DNA of 30,855 nucleotides. Origin: an uncultured Collinsella sp. (GTDB taxonomy: Bacteria > Actinomycetota > Coriobacteriia > Coriobacteriales > Coriobacteriaceae). This document shows, piece after piece, positions 1 to 8,100 of this stretch. The notes beneath the pieces were generated by a model. The model saw only the letters and a program-made list of their open reading frames with translations, was not told the origin of the DNA and did no database searches. Position 1 is the stretch's first letter. Each line of letters opens with the position of its first letter. Where the stretch lies: contig CABSMS010000013.1 of the NCBI GenBank assembly GCA_902478885.1, positions 1 through 30,855 on the forward strand. The letters are read 5' to 3'. The position numbers were made by a program, and so were the translations under genes.

Positions 1-34
1 GTCTCGTGGGCTCGGAGATGTGTATAAGAGACAG
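1..34 (+). other. Nextera sequencing adapter (non-genomic)
   Basis: Bases 16-34 are the Tn5 mosaic end AGATGTGTATAAGAGACAG. They are preceded by GTCTCGTGGGCTCGG, so the whole 34 bases match the Nextera read-2 transposon adapter. This is library sequence left on the contig end; genomic DNA begins at about base 35. Confidence 0.98.
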
Positions 35-2019
35 CACTGTGCGAGCGCGAGCTGACGGCCGACGATTACGAGAACAAAGCCCTGCCCACGCTGATCGATG
101 CCTCGTGCGCCGGCGGCGGTCTGCTGCTGGAGGCCGTGAATATCCTGACCGACCGCGCCCCGGGTGCCGCGCGCAAGCACTGGGGTTTTGAGGGCTGGCA
201 GCTGCATGATGCCGACCTATGGGAACAACTGCTTGCCGAGGCGCGCGAGCGCGAGGCGACGGCGCGCGAGCGCCAGGCGCGCATCGTGGCCGTAGACATC
301 GACCCCGCCGCCCGCAAGACTGCCGAGCGTATGATCAAGTGCGCCGGCTACAAGCGTTTCGTCGACTTCTGCGCTGCCAAACCAGCCACCGTGCTGGACC
401 ATGCAGGCGCTGTCGCCGGCGCCGCCGTAGTCGCAGACACCACCGAGACCCCGCTTTCGCTCATGCACGACGCCATGACGCTGGTCGGCGAGCTGCGCCG
501 CGCGTCCGAACTCGCTTCGGCACCGGTCGCCACGCTCGCCCGCGATGGCCTTATGGCCCGCGCGCTCCATGCCGAGCCTGCGCGCTCCATCGCCGTCATG
601 CCCAATAACGAGGAGGCGGCTATTGAGGTCTGGCCCTCGCTCGACCACGCCGCCGCGGCATTCGAAGCTGCGACCAGCGCAGATGCCGAACAGCAGACCG
701 CAGACGCTCAAGACGAAGCCGCCGACACTCCCATGCCCGAACCTGCCGCCACGCTCGACCTGGGCGACGGCAAGCCGCTGCCCGTGCTCATCCCCGAATC
801 CGAACAGTTCGCCAACCGCCTGCGCAAGAACGCACGCCTGCGTCGCAAGTGGGCAAAGCGCGAGGGCGTGAGCTGCTACCGCGTCTACGATGCCGACCTG
901 CCCGACTACTCCGCCGCCATCGACCTGTACGAGGGCTGCCCGCAGACGCCGGGCCGCTGGCTCGTCATCGCCGAATACGCCGCGCCCAAGACCATCGACC
1001 CCGCGCTAGCCCAGGCCCGCATGCTCGACATCTTGGCCATCGCACCGCGCATCCTAGATGTCCCGGCAGAGCATGTGCACGCCAAGGCCCGCATGCGTTC
1101 GCGCGGCGGTTCGCAGTACGGCAAGCAGGGCGCCGGCAAGGGCGCATCGGGCGAACGCGCCAACATCGCACGCCGTCGCCTGCCACTCATCGAAGAGGGC
1201 GGGCTCACCTTTGCCGTCAACTTTGACGACTACCTGGATGTGGGTATCTTCCTGGACCACCGCGTCACCCGCAACCTGGTGCGCGAGCACGCCAAGCAGG
1301 CGCGGCGCTTCCTCAACCTGTTCGCCTACACCGGCACCGCCACCTGCTATGCGGCAGACGGCGGCGTCGAGGAAACTGTGACGGTCGACCTTTCCAACAC
1401 CTATCTGGACTGGGCCGAGCGCAACATGCGACAGAACGGCTTTGTGGGGCCGCAGCATCACTTTGTGCGCGATGACGTGCTCGCCTGGATTCGCGATCAG
1501 CGCCAGACGCGCAACCGCTGGGACCTGATCTTTGTCGACCCGCCCACGTTTTCAAACTCGTCCAAGATGGGCCGCCGCACCTGGGATGTCCAGCGCGACC
1601 ATGTTGAGCTTTTGGCCGGCGTATCTCGCCTGCTCGCACAGGGCGGCCATGCCATCTTTAGCTGCAACCTGCGCGGCTTCCGCCCCGAGACGCGCAAGCT
1701 CGCACGCGCGGGCGTCGTGCTGGAGGACATTACGGCGCAGACCATCCCCGAGGATTTCGCACGCAACCAGAAGGTGCACCATTGCTATATCGTGCGCCGA
1801 CTGCCCATCGAGGATGCCATGGCCGAGGTCGGCTTTAGCGCCGAGGAAATTGCCGAGCGAACCGAAGAGCTGCGCAACCCCGAGGCCCGCAAGCCCCATG
1901 CGGCAGCGCACGCGCACGCACAGGCCGGCGACCGAGGGCCGCGCGGCGACGGCAAGCCCGCCTGCGCAGGCAAGCCCAAAAAGAAGAAGTTCTACGCCAG
2001 CAAGCCCAAGGGCAAATAA
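35..2019 (+). CDS. rlmKL: 23S rRNA methyltransferase RlmKL-type, 5' truncated, RlmL half degenerate
   Basis: The reading frame is open from the adapter junction, so the N-terminus (THUMP region) is missing. In the family, RlmL makes m2G2445 and RlmK makes m7G2069 in 23S rRNA. The C-terminal RlmK domain (about nt 810-1810) is well preserved: GIFLDHR, NLFAYTGTAT (SAM-binding motif I), a VDLSN acidic strand, FVDPPTFSNSSKM (catalytic motif) and DVQRDH. The remaining RlmL part has DASCAGGGLLLEA where the family has DPMCGSG. At nt 433-450, where the catalytic NPPYGER motif should follow the conserved VxxDIDP strand (nt 286-306), it reads ADTTET. The linker is acidic and Ala-rich; the tail is Lys-rich (PKKKKFYASKPKGK) and may bind RNA. 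The protein probably acts only as RlmK. The gene converges on the kdpE-like gene. Confidence 0.88.
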
Positions 2020-2022
2020 CAA

Positions 2023-2089
2023 AGTTGCGGTGGTATACGGACTGTTTTGCCTGGAATTAGGCAAATTTAGACCGTATTTCACCGCAACT
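2023..2089. terminator. Nested palindrome between convergent genes, probable bidirectional terminator
   Basis: Three nested inverted repeats are centred at about 2056. AGTTGCGGTG (2023-2032) pairs with CACCGCAACT (2080-2089), TACGG (2036-2040) with CCGTA (2072-2076), and TTTGCCT (2046-2052) with AGGCAAA (2059-2065). The element lies 3 bp after the rlmKL stop and 24 bp after the kdpE stop on the other strand. There is no long T run on either side, so it could be a palindromic repeat rather than a classical terminator. Confidence 0.6.
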
Positions 2090-2113
2090 CATAGTGGGAT
2101 GGTGGTTGGCAAT

Positions 2114-2827
2114 CTAGCCTTGGGTGACCAATCGGTAACCGATGCCCACATGCGTTTGGATATAGCGCGGATGCGCGGGGTCGGATTCGATCTTCTTGCG
2201 CAGCGTGCCCATAAAGACACGTAGGCTCGCCAGGTCGCTCTTGGTTGCCGTGCCCCAAATCTCGTGCAGGATAAACTGGTGCGTCAGCACCTTGTCGGCG
2301 TTATGCGCCAGCAGGCACAGGAGCTTGTACTCGATCGGCGTCAGATGCAGCTCCTCGCCATCCATCGTGGCGATGCCGGCATCAAAATCGATATGCAGCT
2401 CACCGGTATCGAACGAGCCCTCGGAGACAACGCCGCCCGTTTGCGCATACGAAAGGCGCCTGAGCGTCGTGCGAATGCGCGCAAGCAGCTCCTCGACCGA
2501 AAACGGCTTGGTCAGGTAGTCGTCGGCGCCGGCATCGAGCGCGCGAATCTTGTCCGCGTCCTCGCTGCGCGCCGATACCACGATGATCGGCATACCCGAC
2601 CATGCGCGCACCGACTCCACCACCTTGACGCCGTCCATATCGGGCAGGCCCAGATCGAGCAGCACAATGCTCGGTGCCTGCGATGAGGCGGCGGCGATGG
2701 CGGCATGGGCAGTCTCAACGGCCATATGACGCAAGCCGTGCGCCTCGAGCGCGGCAACGATAAGGTTGCGGACGGCGGGATCGTCCTCAACGACCAAGAT
2801 GAGCGGTTTTACGGCAGAGTTCGGCAC
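2114..2827 (-). CDS. kdpE: KdpE-like OmpR-family response regulator
   Basis: A 237-residue two-component DNA-binding regulator. The receiver domain (about 8-120) has the acidic pair D15-D16, phospho-acceptor D58 in LLDLGLPDMDG, switch S85 and K107 in LTKPF. The C-terminal winged-helix domain (about 135-232) has LTPIEYKLLCLLA, the LRVFMGTLRKKIE recognition region and the ending GIGYRL, all typical of KdpE/OmpR. I chose a GTG start because AAGGAG lies 7 bases upstream; the frame is open further upstream but that lies inside the kinase gene. The gene begins 4 bases after the kdpD-like stop, so the two are cotranscribed. The KdpE assignment rests on the partner's DUF4118 domain and overall similarity. 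With no kdpFABC nearby the target is unknown; the upstream kup gene is a candidate. Confidence 0.85.
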   Translation of the reverse strand: MPNSAVKPLILVVEDDPAVRNLIVAALEAHGLRHMAVETAHAAIAAASSQAPSIVLLDLGLPDMDGVKVVESVRAWSGMPIIVVSARSEDADKIRALDAGADDYLTKPFSVEELLARIRTTLRRLSYAQTGGVVSEGSFDTGELHIDFDAGIATMDGEELHLTPIEYKLLCLLAHNADKVLTHQFILHEIWGTATKSDLASLRVFMGTLRKKIESDPAHPRYIQTHVGIGYRLVTQG

Positions 2828-2831
2828 GGCG

Positions 2832-4457
2832 CTACTCCTTATCAAACGAAACGTCGGCGACGGGAAGCTCAATCGTAAAGACCGAGCCGTGCGGGTCCGC
2901 CGCGGCAACCTCTATGCTACCGCCATGCGCCAACGCAATGGAGCGGCAGAGCGAAAGACCCAGGCCAACGCTGCGGTGGCTGTCGGCAAGACCGTGGTTG
3001 GCGGTATAGAACGACTCAAAGATCCGCTCGCGGTCCTCGGGTGCGATGCCCGGACCATCATCGGCCACCGAGCACGCCACGCGTCCATCGTCGACGCTAA
3101 TCGAGATCACGATATGCGAGCCTGCGGGCGTATAGGTGATGGCGTTGTTCACCAGATTGACCACCAGCTGCACCATCAGGCGCGCATCGACGTTGACGAG
3201 CGCCGGCTCATCGCACGCCACCACCTTAAGGTCGTGCTCGCGCACGGCAGGGTTCACGTGGCGCAGCGCCTCCTCGACGATATCGTCCATGAGCTCGAGC
3301 GTGGTCGACAGTCGCATACCGCCGCCCTCGAGCTTGGTAATGGCGAGCAGGTTCTCGACGGTGGCGTTGAGCCACAGCGCATCCGAGCGAATGGATAGAA
3401 GCAGGCAGCGGCGCGTCTGGGCATCGAGCACCGCGGTGCCGGTCGAGCCCTGGTCGAGCAGCACGTCGGCATTGCCCGAAATACTGGTGAGCGGCGTGCG
3501 CAGGTCGTGCGAGATGGAGCGCAGCAGGTTGGCGCGCAGCTGCTCGTTTTTGGCGAGCACCGCCGCCTCCTCGCGGGCCTCCATGGCGCGGGCGCGATCG
3601 AGCGCCAGCTCGCCTTCGCTCACGATGGCATCGGCAAGTGTCCGTTCCTCATGTGTCAGCACGTCGGGCTCGGCAACGATAGCCAGCACGCCCACCACCG
3701 AGCCGGGGTCGCCCGAGCGCACGAAGCCGTCGCCCGTGCGAACCGTCAGGTAGATGCCATAAAACGCCGAGCCGCCAAACGTGGCGTCGAGTGGCGTTCC
3801 CACATAGGCGGACGTCGAGAGCCGCGGCGGCATCTGCGGCGCCAGTTCATGCACCGGGGCGGCATCGCCCACGGCTGTGTACGTCGCACGCGGCAGCAGG
3901 TCATCGCCCTCGGCGTCGGCGCTGTACCACACGACCGGACAGCCCGAAAGACGCGCCAGCTGCGTGGCCATGGCGTGAACGATCTGATGCTGATCGGCGC
4001 ACCGCTGCAGCATGCGGTTAGTCTCGAGCACCATATGCGTGCGACGGTCGCTGGCGGCAGCCTGCGCCAAGGCGCGGCGCAGGGCCAACGCAATCGAGCT
4101 CGACACAAGCGAGACCACGAACATGATGAAGAACATGCCGGGATAGACGCGGTCGATAAGCGACAGCGAGTAGCGCGGGTCGACAAACAAGAAGTTGTAG
4201 AGCGCCACGGCGGCAGCCGAGCTCAGCAAGCAATACAGGCGACTCCAGGTAAAGAACGCGCACAGCTGAACGGCGAACACATAGACAATCATGATGCTCG
4301 GCGCGAGACCCGGATGGTCGAGCAGCGCGCCCACAATCGTCGCCGCGACCAGCAGCCCCGCCGATACGCAGGCGTCATACAGAGGAGTGCGGCGCGTCAG
4401 CGTTGTGCGCCGCCACCAAAAGCTATCGGCAATATCGCCGTCCGTACGGACGTCCAT
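2832..4457 (-). CDS. kdpD: KdpD-like sensor histidine kinase lacking the N-terminal KdpD/Usp domains
   Basis: A 541-residue membrane kinase. It starts directly with the DUF4118 four-helix membrane domain (hydrophobic stretches at about 29-49, 53-70, 74-92 and 104-126). A GAF-like region follows (about 145-285), then a coiled segment and the HisKA domain with phospho-acceptor H317 in SISHDLRTPLTSISG. The HATPase domain has the N box (VVNLVNNAITYTP), G1 box (VADDGPGIA) and G2 box (GLGLSL). Full KdpD is about 900 residues because it carries an N-terminal KdpD domain and a Usp domain. Both are absent, and the preceding 100 bp holds a terminator rather than lost coding sequence, so this looks like a natural short form. 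The ATG has a G-rich but weak ribosome site. A partner to the adjacent regulator; likely input is K+ or turgor, by family inference. Confidence 0.85.
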   Translation of the reverse strand: MDVRTDGDIADSFWWRRTTLTRRTPLYDACVSAGLLVAATIVGALLDHPGLAPSIMIVYVFAVQLCAFFTWSRLYCLLSSAAAVALYNFLFVDPRYSLSLIDRVYPGMFFIMFVVSLVSSSIALALRRALAQAAASDRRTHMVLETNRMLQRCADQHQIVHAMATQLARLSGCPVVWYSADAEGDDLLPRATYTAVGDAAPVHELAPQMPPRLSTSAYVGTPLDATFGGSAFYGIYLTVRTGDGFVRSGDPGSVVGVLAIVAEPDVLTHEERTLADAIVSEGELALDRARAMEAREEAAVLAKNEQLRANLLRSISHDLRTPLTSISGNADVLLDQGSTGTAVLDAQTRRCLLLSIRSDALWLNATVENLLAITKLEGGGMRLSTTLELMDDIVEEALRHVNPAVREHDLKVVACDEPALVNVDARLMVQLVVNLVNNAITYTPAGSHIVISISVDDGRVACSVADDGPGIAPEDRERIFESFYTANHGLADSHRSVGLGLSLCRSIALAHGGSIEVAAADPHGSVFTIELPVADVSFDKE

Positions 4458-4484
4458 CAGCGCCCCGCCCCTCTCTCAAAAACA

Positions 4485-4524
4485 AAAACCACCACAAAGG
4501 GACAGGCACCTTTGTGGTGGTTTT
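4485..4524 (-). terminator. Intrinsic terminator after the kup / small membrane protein unit
   Basis: A perfect 16-bp stem: AAAACCACCACAAAGG (4485-4500) pairs with CCTTTGTGGTGGTTTT (4509-4524) around an 8-base loop. Read leftward, the hairpin is followed by a TTTTTGTTTTTG tract, a classical Rho-independent signal. It separates the upstream 64-residue ORF from the kdpD-like gene (ATG at 4457), so kdpDE must have its own start or depend on readthrough. The loop-proximal sequence resembles the palindrome at 6976-7010. Confidence 0.85.
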
Positions 4525-4570
4525 CCCTCGTGGTGGTTCTAAGTGTAAAGCCTTCTACGACCGGCAGCCG

Positions 4571-4765
4571 CTAGACAAACAGCACGTGCGCGAGCAGGGC
4601 ACACACGCACACCACTCCAAATACCAGCGCCACGATCGAGATCACGCGGTCGGCCATGTCCATGTTGGCGCGATTCGTAAAGAACCGATCTTCGGCGGCG
4701 TCGGCGCGCGCCTCACGCACCATTTCGACCACCGCCTCGCGGCCATCGAGCGCCTCTGTATCCAT
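4571..4765 (-). CDS. Small single-pass membrane protein, unknown function
   Basis: A 64-residue protein with a charged, acidic N-terminal half (about 1-38) and one C-terminal transmembrane helix (about 40-62, IVALVFGVVCVCALLAHVLF). The topology suggests a tail-anchored protein. A strong ribosome site, GGGAGG, lies 5 bases before the ATG, which supports a real gene despite its size. It lies 59 bases downstream of kup on the same strand and before a terminator, so it is probably cotranscribed with kup. It could be a small accessory or regulator of the transporter, but there is no family evidence for that. Confidence 0.7.
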   Translation of the reverse strand: MDTEALDGREAVVEMVREARADAAEDRFFTNRANMDMADRVISIVALVFGVVCVCALLAHVLFV

Positions 4766-4824
4766 GTTTACCTCCCGGCTTTCAATTCATCCATCGATAA
4801 TCAACTCCGTGTAGTCTCCGTCGA

Positions 4825-6852
4825 CTACGGGCGCTCGTTGGGAGCCAGACGCTGCATCTTGCTCACAGCCTTGAACTTGGTGAACAGCGGCACGTACTCA
4901 AAGCTCACGTTGGAGTTCTCCAGGCCGTACCAACGCGCGGGCGTACCGGCGGCGCGGCGGATGATGTACTTGAGCGTGATGGCCGTACGCTCACTCGGCT
5001 CCACGTCGCTCTCGGGCGCCAGAAGCTTACGGATCATGACGAACTTGAACGTACCGATGTTGCCCGGATCCTTGTAGACCGAGTAGTCATGCGTCTGCGG
5101 CGGCAGCTCGCCGGTGGCAGCCAGGTCCTGAACAACCTGACGCAGGTAGGCATTGACGCGCTGGTTGATCTTGTAGCCCAGGTACAGATGCACGCGGAAC
5201 ACGTAGTCGGTGCCGAACGTCTCGACAGAATAGGCAAAGGTGTGCGGTTCGTCCATGGTCTCGACATTCACAAACCACCAGGCGTGGGCACGCTTGGGAT
5301 GCTTGTCCAAGATCGAATAGACGATATCGCGGTCGATGTAGTCGGTATGGGTGTCCTTGGTCAGGTACACGATGTTGTCGCTCATGCGCTCGTAACGGTC
5401 GTCGTCGCGCAGACGCTTGAGCTGCGGCAGGTAGCTACGCAGCGGCAGCAGCGTAAACTGGCGCTGCTCGACCGCCGTGCCGTTGTACCAGCACACCATA
5501 ATGCCCATGATGAGCATGGCCATCAGAATGGTGAAATAGCCACCGTGGAAGAACTTGGTAAGCGAGCTCACAAAGAAGAAGCCCTCGAGCATGAGGAAGA
5601 ACGCAACGAAGATATACGGGGCGACCTTAAGGCCGCGATCAACATGCAAGTAGAAGAAGAGCAGCAGCGTCGTGCACATCATGGTCAGGGTGATCGCCAA
5701 GCCGTAGGCGGCCTCCATGTGCGCCGAGCTCTGGAACAGCAGCACCACGATGACGCAGCCCACAAGCATGACGTTGTTAACCATGGGGATATAAAGCTGG
5801 CCCTTGGTCTCGGCCGGGTAAAAGACCTGCATGTGCGGCATCAGGTCCAGACGGCTTGCCTCGGACACCAGCGAGAACGCGCCGGTGATGAGTGCCTGCG
5901 AGGCAATGATGGCCGCGACAGTGGAAAGGCCGACGGCAAAGGGACGCAGGCCCGGGGTGAGCATCTGGTAGAAGGGGTTGAGGTCGGCAATGCCCATGAG
6001 CTCGGGGTTGGCAGCGTTGTTCATAAGCCAAGCGCCCTGGCCCATATAGGACAGCAGCAAGCAGCACTTAACGAACGGCCAGGTTGCGTAGATGTTGCCG
6101 CGGCCCACGTGGCCCATGTCGGAATAGAGCGCCTCGGCACCGGTGGTGGCAAGGAAGCAGCTGCCCAGAATCATGATGCCTGCATGGTTGTTGGGGCTCA
6201 GCAAAAAGCCGATGCCGCGCAGCGGGTTGAGGCACAGCAACACCGCGGGGTGCTGGAAGACAAAGAACAGACCCGTACCGCCCAGGAACAGAAACCACAG
6301 CGTCATGATGGGGCCAAAGGCACGGCCGATCTTGGCCGTGCCGATGCGCTGCACCAAGAAGAGCACAATGATAATGGCAAGTGTGATGGCCACGACGCGG
6401 CCCTGGTCGTCGCCCAACACAGCATGGACTGCCGGAATGGTGCGCAGGCCCTCGATAGCCGTAGTCACGGTAACGGCGGGCGTGAGGATGCCATCGGCGA
6501 GCAGTGCCGCGCCGCCCAGCATGGCGGGGATGATGAGCCATTTGCCGCAGCGCTTAACCAAGCTGTACAGAGCAAAGATGCCGCCCTCGCCATGGTTGTC
6601 GGCGCGCAGCGAGATGAGCACGTACTTGACGGTCGTCAGCAGCGTGACCGTCCATACGACGAGCGAGAGCGCGCCGAGCACGAACTCCTCCGTGACGCTT
6701 CCGATGCCGCCGTTGCCGGCAACGAGCGCCTTAGTTACATACATAGGGCTGGTGCCGATATCGCCGTACACCACGCCCAGCGTGACGAGCATCGCCGAGA
6801 TGCTCACAGGAATCGCAGCGTGCGAGGCTGCCTCCTTGGCCTTCTGTTCCAT
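4825..6852 (-). CDS. kup: Kup-family low-affinity potassium uptake protein
   Basis: A 675-residue K+:H+ symporter of the KUP/HAK/KT family. The signature GVVYGDIGTSPMY is at residues 26-38 in the first membrane helix. It is followed by the conserved LRADNHGEGGIFALY loop, ADGILTPAVTV, and about twelve hydrophobic helices to roughly residue 450. The remaining C-terminal part (about 460-675) is the family's cytosolic domain. Length agrees with bacterial Kup proteins (about 620-680). I chose the ATG giving MEQKAKEA, because GGGAGG lies 10 bases upstream; the longer TTG start would place that site inside the coding region. It is the first gene of a leftward unit with a small membrane protein. The neighbouring kdpDE-like pair suggests a potassium-related locus. 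Confidence 0.95.
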   Translation of the reverse strand: MEQKAKEAASHAAIPVSISAMLVTLGVVYGDIGTSPMYVTKALVAGNGGIGSVTEEFVLGALSLVVWTVTLLTTVKYVLISLRADNHGEGGIFALYSLVKRCGKWLIIPAMLGGAALLADGILTPAVTVTTAIEGLRTIPAVHAVLGDDQGRVVAITLAIIIVLFLVQRIGTAKIGRAFGPIMTLWFLFLGGTGLFFVFQHPAVLLCLNPLRGIGFLLSPNNHAGIMILGSCFLATTGAEALYSDMGHVGRGNIYATWPFVKCCLLLSYMGQGAWLMNNAANPELMGIADLNPFYQMLTPGLRPFAVGLSTVAAIIASQALITGAFSLVSEASRLDLMPHMQVFYPAETKGQLYIPMVNNVMLVGCVIVVLLFQSSAHMEAAYGLAITLTMMCTTLLLFFYLHVDRGLKVAPYIFVAFFLMLEGFFFVSSLTKFFHGGYFTILMAMLIMGIMVCWYNGTAVEQRQFTLLPLRSYLPQLKRLRDDDRYERMSDNIVYLTKDTHTDYIDRDIVYSILDKHPKRAHAWWFVNVETMDEPHTFAYSVETFGTDYVFRVHLYLGYKINQRVNAYLRQVVQDLAATGELPPQTHDYSVYKDPGNIGTFKFVMIRKLLAPESDVEPSERTAITLKYIIRRAAGTPARWYGLENSNVSFEYVPLFTKFKAVSKMQRLAPNERP

Positions 6853-6887
6853 AAGCCGGTTTCCTCCCAACTTTAATGTTCGAAGGA

Positions 6888-6914
6888 ATTATAGGTAATC
6901 GGCCCATGTTTGAA
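6888..6914 (-). promoter_or_regulatory. Possible kup promoter
   Basis: On the minus strand a perfect TATAAT (6893-6888) lies 35 bases before the kup ATG. The best -35 match, TTCAAA (6914-6909), is weak and only 15 bases away. The -10 is convincing by position and sequence; the -35 is not. Confidence 0.4.
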
Positions 6915-6975
6915 TGGCACCGTTTTCCCAGCTAGATAAACATTTATACGGCCTTTAGGCCACCGCCGCGATATG

Positions 6976-7010
6976 GAATGTGACAAAGGGATTGTCCCTT
7001 TGTCACATTC
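6976..7010. terminator. Perfect 16-bp palindrome after the nitroreductase gene
   Basis: GAATGTGACAAAGGGA (6976-6991) pairs with TCCCTTTGTCACATTC (6995-7010) around loop TTG. It begins one base after the nitroreductase stop (leftward). Neither side has a T run, so it is either a Rho-independent-like block without a tail or a palindromic repeat element. Its ACAAAGGGA core is shared with the terminator at 4485-4524. Confidence 0.6.
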
Positions 7011-7011
7011 G

Positions 7012-7887
7012 TCATTTTCCAAGCCAGTTTTTGAACCACCATTCCATGGATCGGCTCATCTCGGCCATAAAGGGACTCGTGTGCTTGCGGGTGTAGATGT
7101 CCACGACGCGCTCCCCCACCTCGCGGGCGTGCGGACGGAACATCGTGTCCATCTCGGCCACCTGCGCATCCATGGTCGCGGCATCGGCGCGGCGATAGCG
7201 TTCCTCGTGTACCAGGTTTACCACGGGGTGCGCGATTGCCGGGCGTTCCTTACGGGGCGTGCCGATGATGAGCATCGACAGCGGCATGGTATAGGGCGGC
7301 AGATCGAGTAACTCGGCAACTTCCTCGGCATTCTCCACGATGTCGCCAATGTAGCAGCTCCCCAGCCCCAGGGCCTCGGCGGCAACCACGGCGTTTTGCG
7401 CGGCGATCACGGCATCCTGCGCCGCGATGGCAAAGTCGCCCAAACCCGGCGCGCGGCGGGGCGCCTTGCCCGTACGCTCGACAAACTCGGGCTCAAAGCA
7501 GCCCACGTGCTCAAACAGATCGATCCACTTGGCATAATCGACCACAAATATAAGTGCCCAGGGCGCCTTGGCGATCATGGGCTGGTGGTCGCACAGGTCG
7601 GCCAGGCGGTCGAGCGTAGCCTGCTCGCGAATGCTTACGATGGAATACATCATCATGGCACCCGCCGACGGCGCGCGACTCGCCGCATGCAAAATCGCCG
7701 CCCGCTGCTCATCGGTCACCGCCACGGGACGGTCGTTGTCATCACGCGCGAAGGCACGCGTGGAGGAACGGTGCTCCAACGTGTCCAGCACCGCATTGCC
7801 CGTAGTCTCGACCGGATAGCCGCACGTATCCACGCCCACAGCTCCGTCGCAGTACTCGGCGCCCGTCATACAAACCTGCTCGCTCAT
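7012..7887 (-). CDS. Nitroreductase family protein (FMN-dependent oxidoreductase)
   Basis: A 291-residue protein of the nitroreductase superfamily, which uses FMN and NAD(P)H to reduce nitro compounds, quinones or flavins. The visible family marks are the phosphate-binding RSSTRAF (40-46), the flavin-contacting RAPSAGAMMMYSI segment (about 71-83), a central AIAAQDAVIAAQNAVVAAEALGLG helix, and the GLGSCYIGDI strand that closes the flavin site. The C-terminal extension to the WWFKNWLGK end is longer than in minimal NfsB-type enzymes and fits the larger NfsA/FRP-like subgroup. GAGG lies 8 bases before the ATG. It is transcribed alone, diverging from the LTA-synthase-like gene. The physiological substrate cannot be read from sequence. 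Confidence 0.88.
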   Translation of the reverse strand: MSEQVCMTGAEYCDGAVGVDTCGYPVETTGNAVLDTLEHRSSTRAFARDDNDRPVAVTDEQRAAILHAASRAPSAGAMMMYSIVSIREQATLDRLADLCDHQPMIAKAPWALIFVVDYAKWIDLFEHVGCFEPEFVERTGKAPRRAPGLGDFAIAAQDAVIAAQNAVVAAEALGLGSCYIGDIVENAEEVAELLDLPPYTMPLSMLIIGTPRKERPAIAHPVVNLVHEERYRRADAATMDAQVAEMDTMFRPHAREVGERVVDIYTRKHTSPFMAEMSRSMEWWFKNWLGK

Positions 7888-8100
7888 CGCCCTGCCCTCG
7901 CCATTTCTTTAAGAAGCCTTTACGTTTCCGTGTAATTCCCGTCCATTATCGCGCAGGCGGGCACTCCATTGCGCAACACTGTCACACCCGCGCGTTATTA
8001 TGGCTGGTTGTTGTGCGCAGCCACCAATTGCAGCGCATATCTTGGTAACAATCGGGTAAACCCCCGCTTTCGTAGGTTTTAGTTTGTGAGGAGTCTCAGC

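Noticed and set aside
6..191. A 61-residue open frame at the left end
   Set aside because: Its first residues (MGSEMCIRDS) are translated from the Nextera adapter, and the rest is out of frame with the rlmKL gene.
5089..6876. Long opposite-strand open frame (about 595 codons) over kup
   Set aside because: It is an antisense shadow of a clearly recognised gene in GC-rich DNA; the product is His/Gln/Arg-rich with no family features.
6853..6975. Possible c-di-AMP (ydaO) riboswitch upstream of kup
   Set aside because: The region is only about 120 bases, and I could not find the conserved elements of that class.
7888..8100. Divergent promoter pair between the nitroreductase and LTA-synthase-like genes
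   Set aside because: Promoters must exist here, but candidate -35/-10 pairs (for example TTGCGC and TATTAT) have wrong spacing, so I list none.
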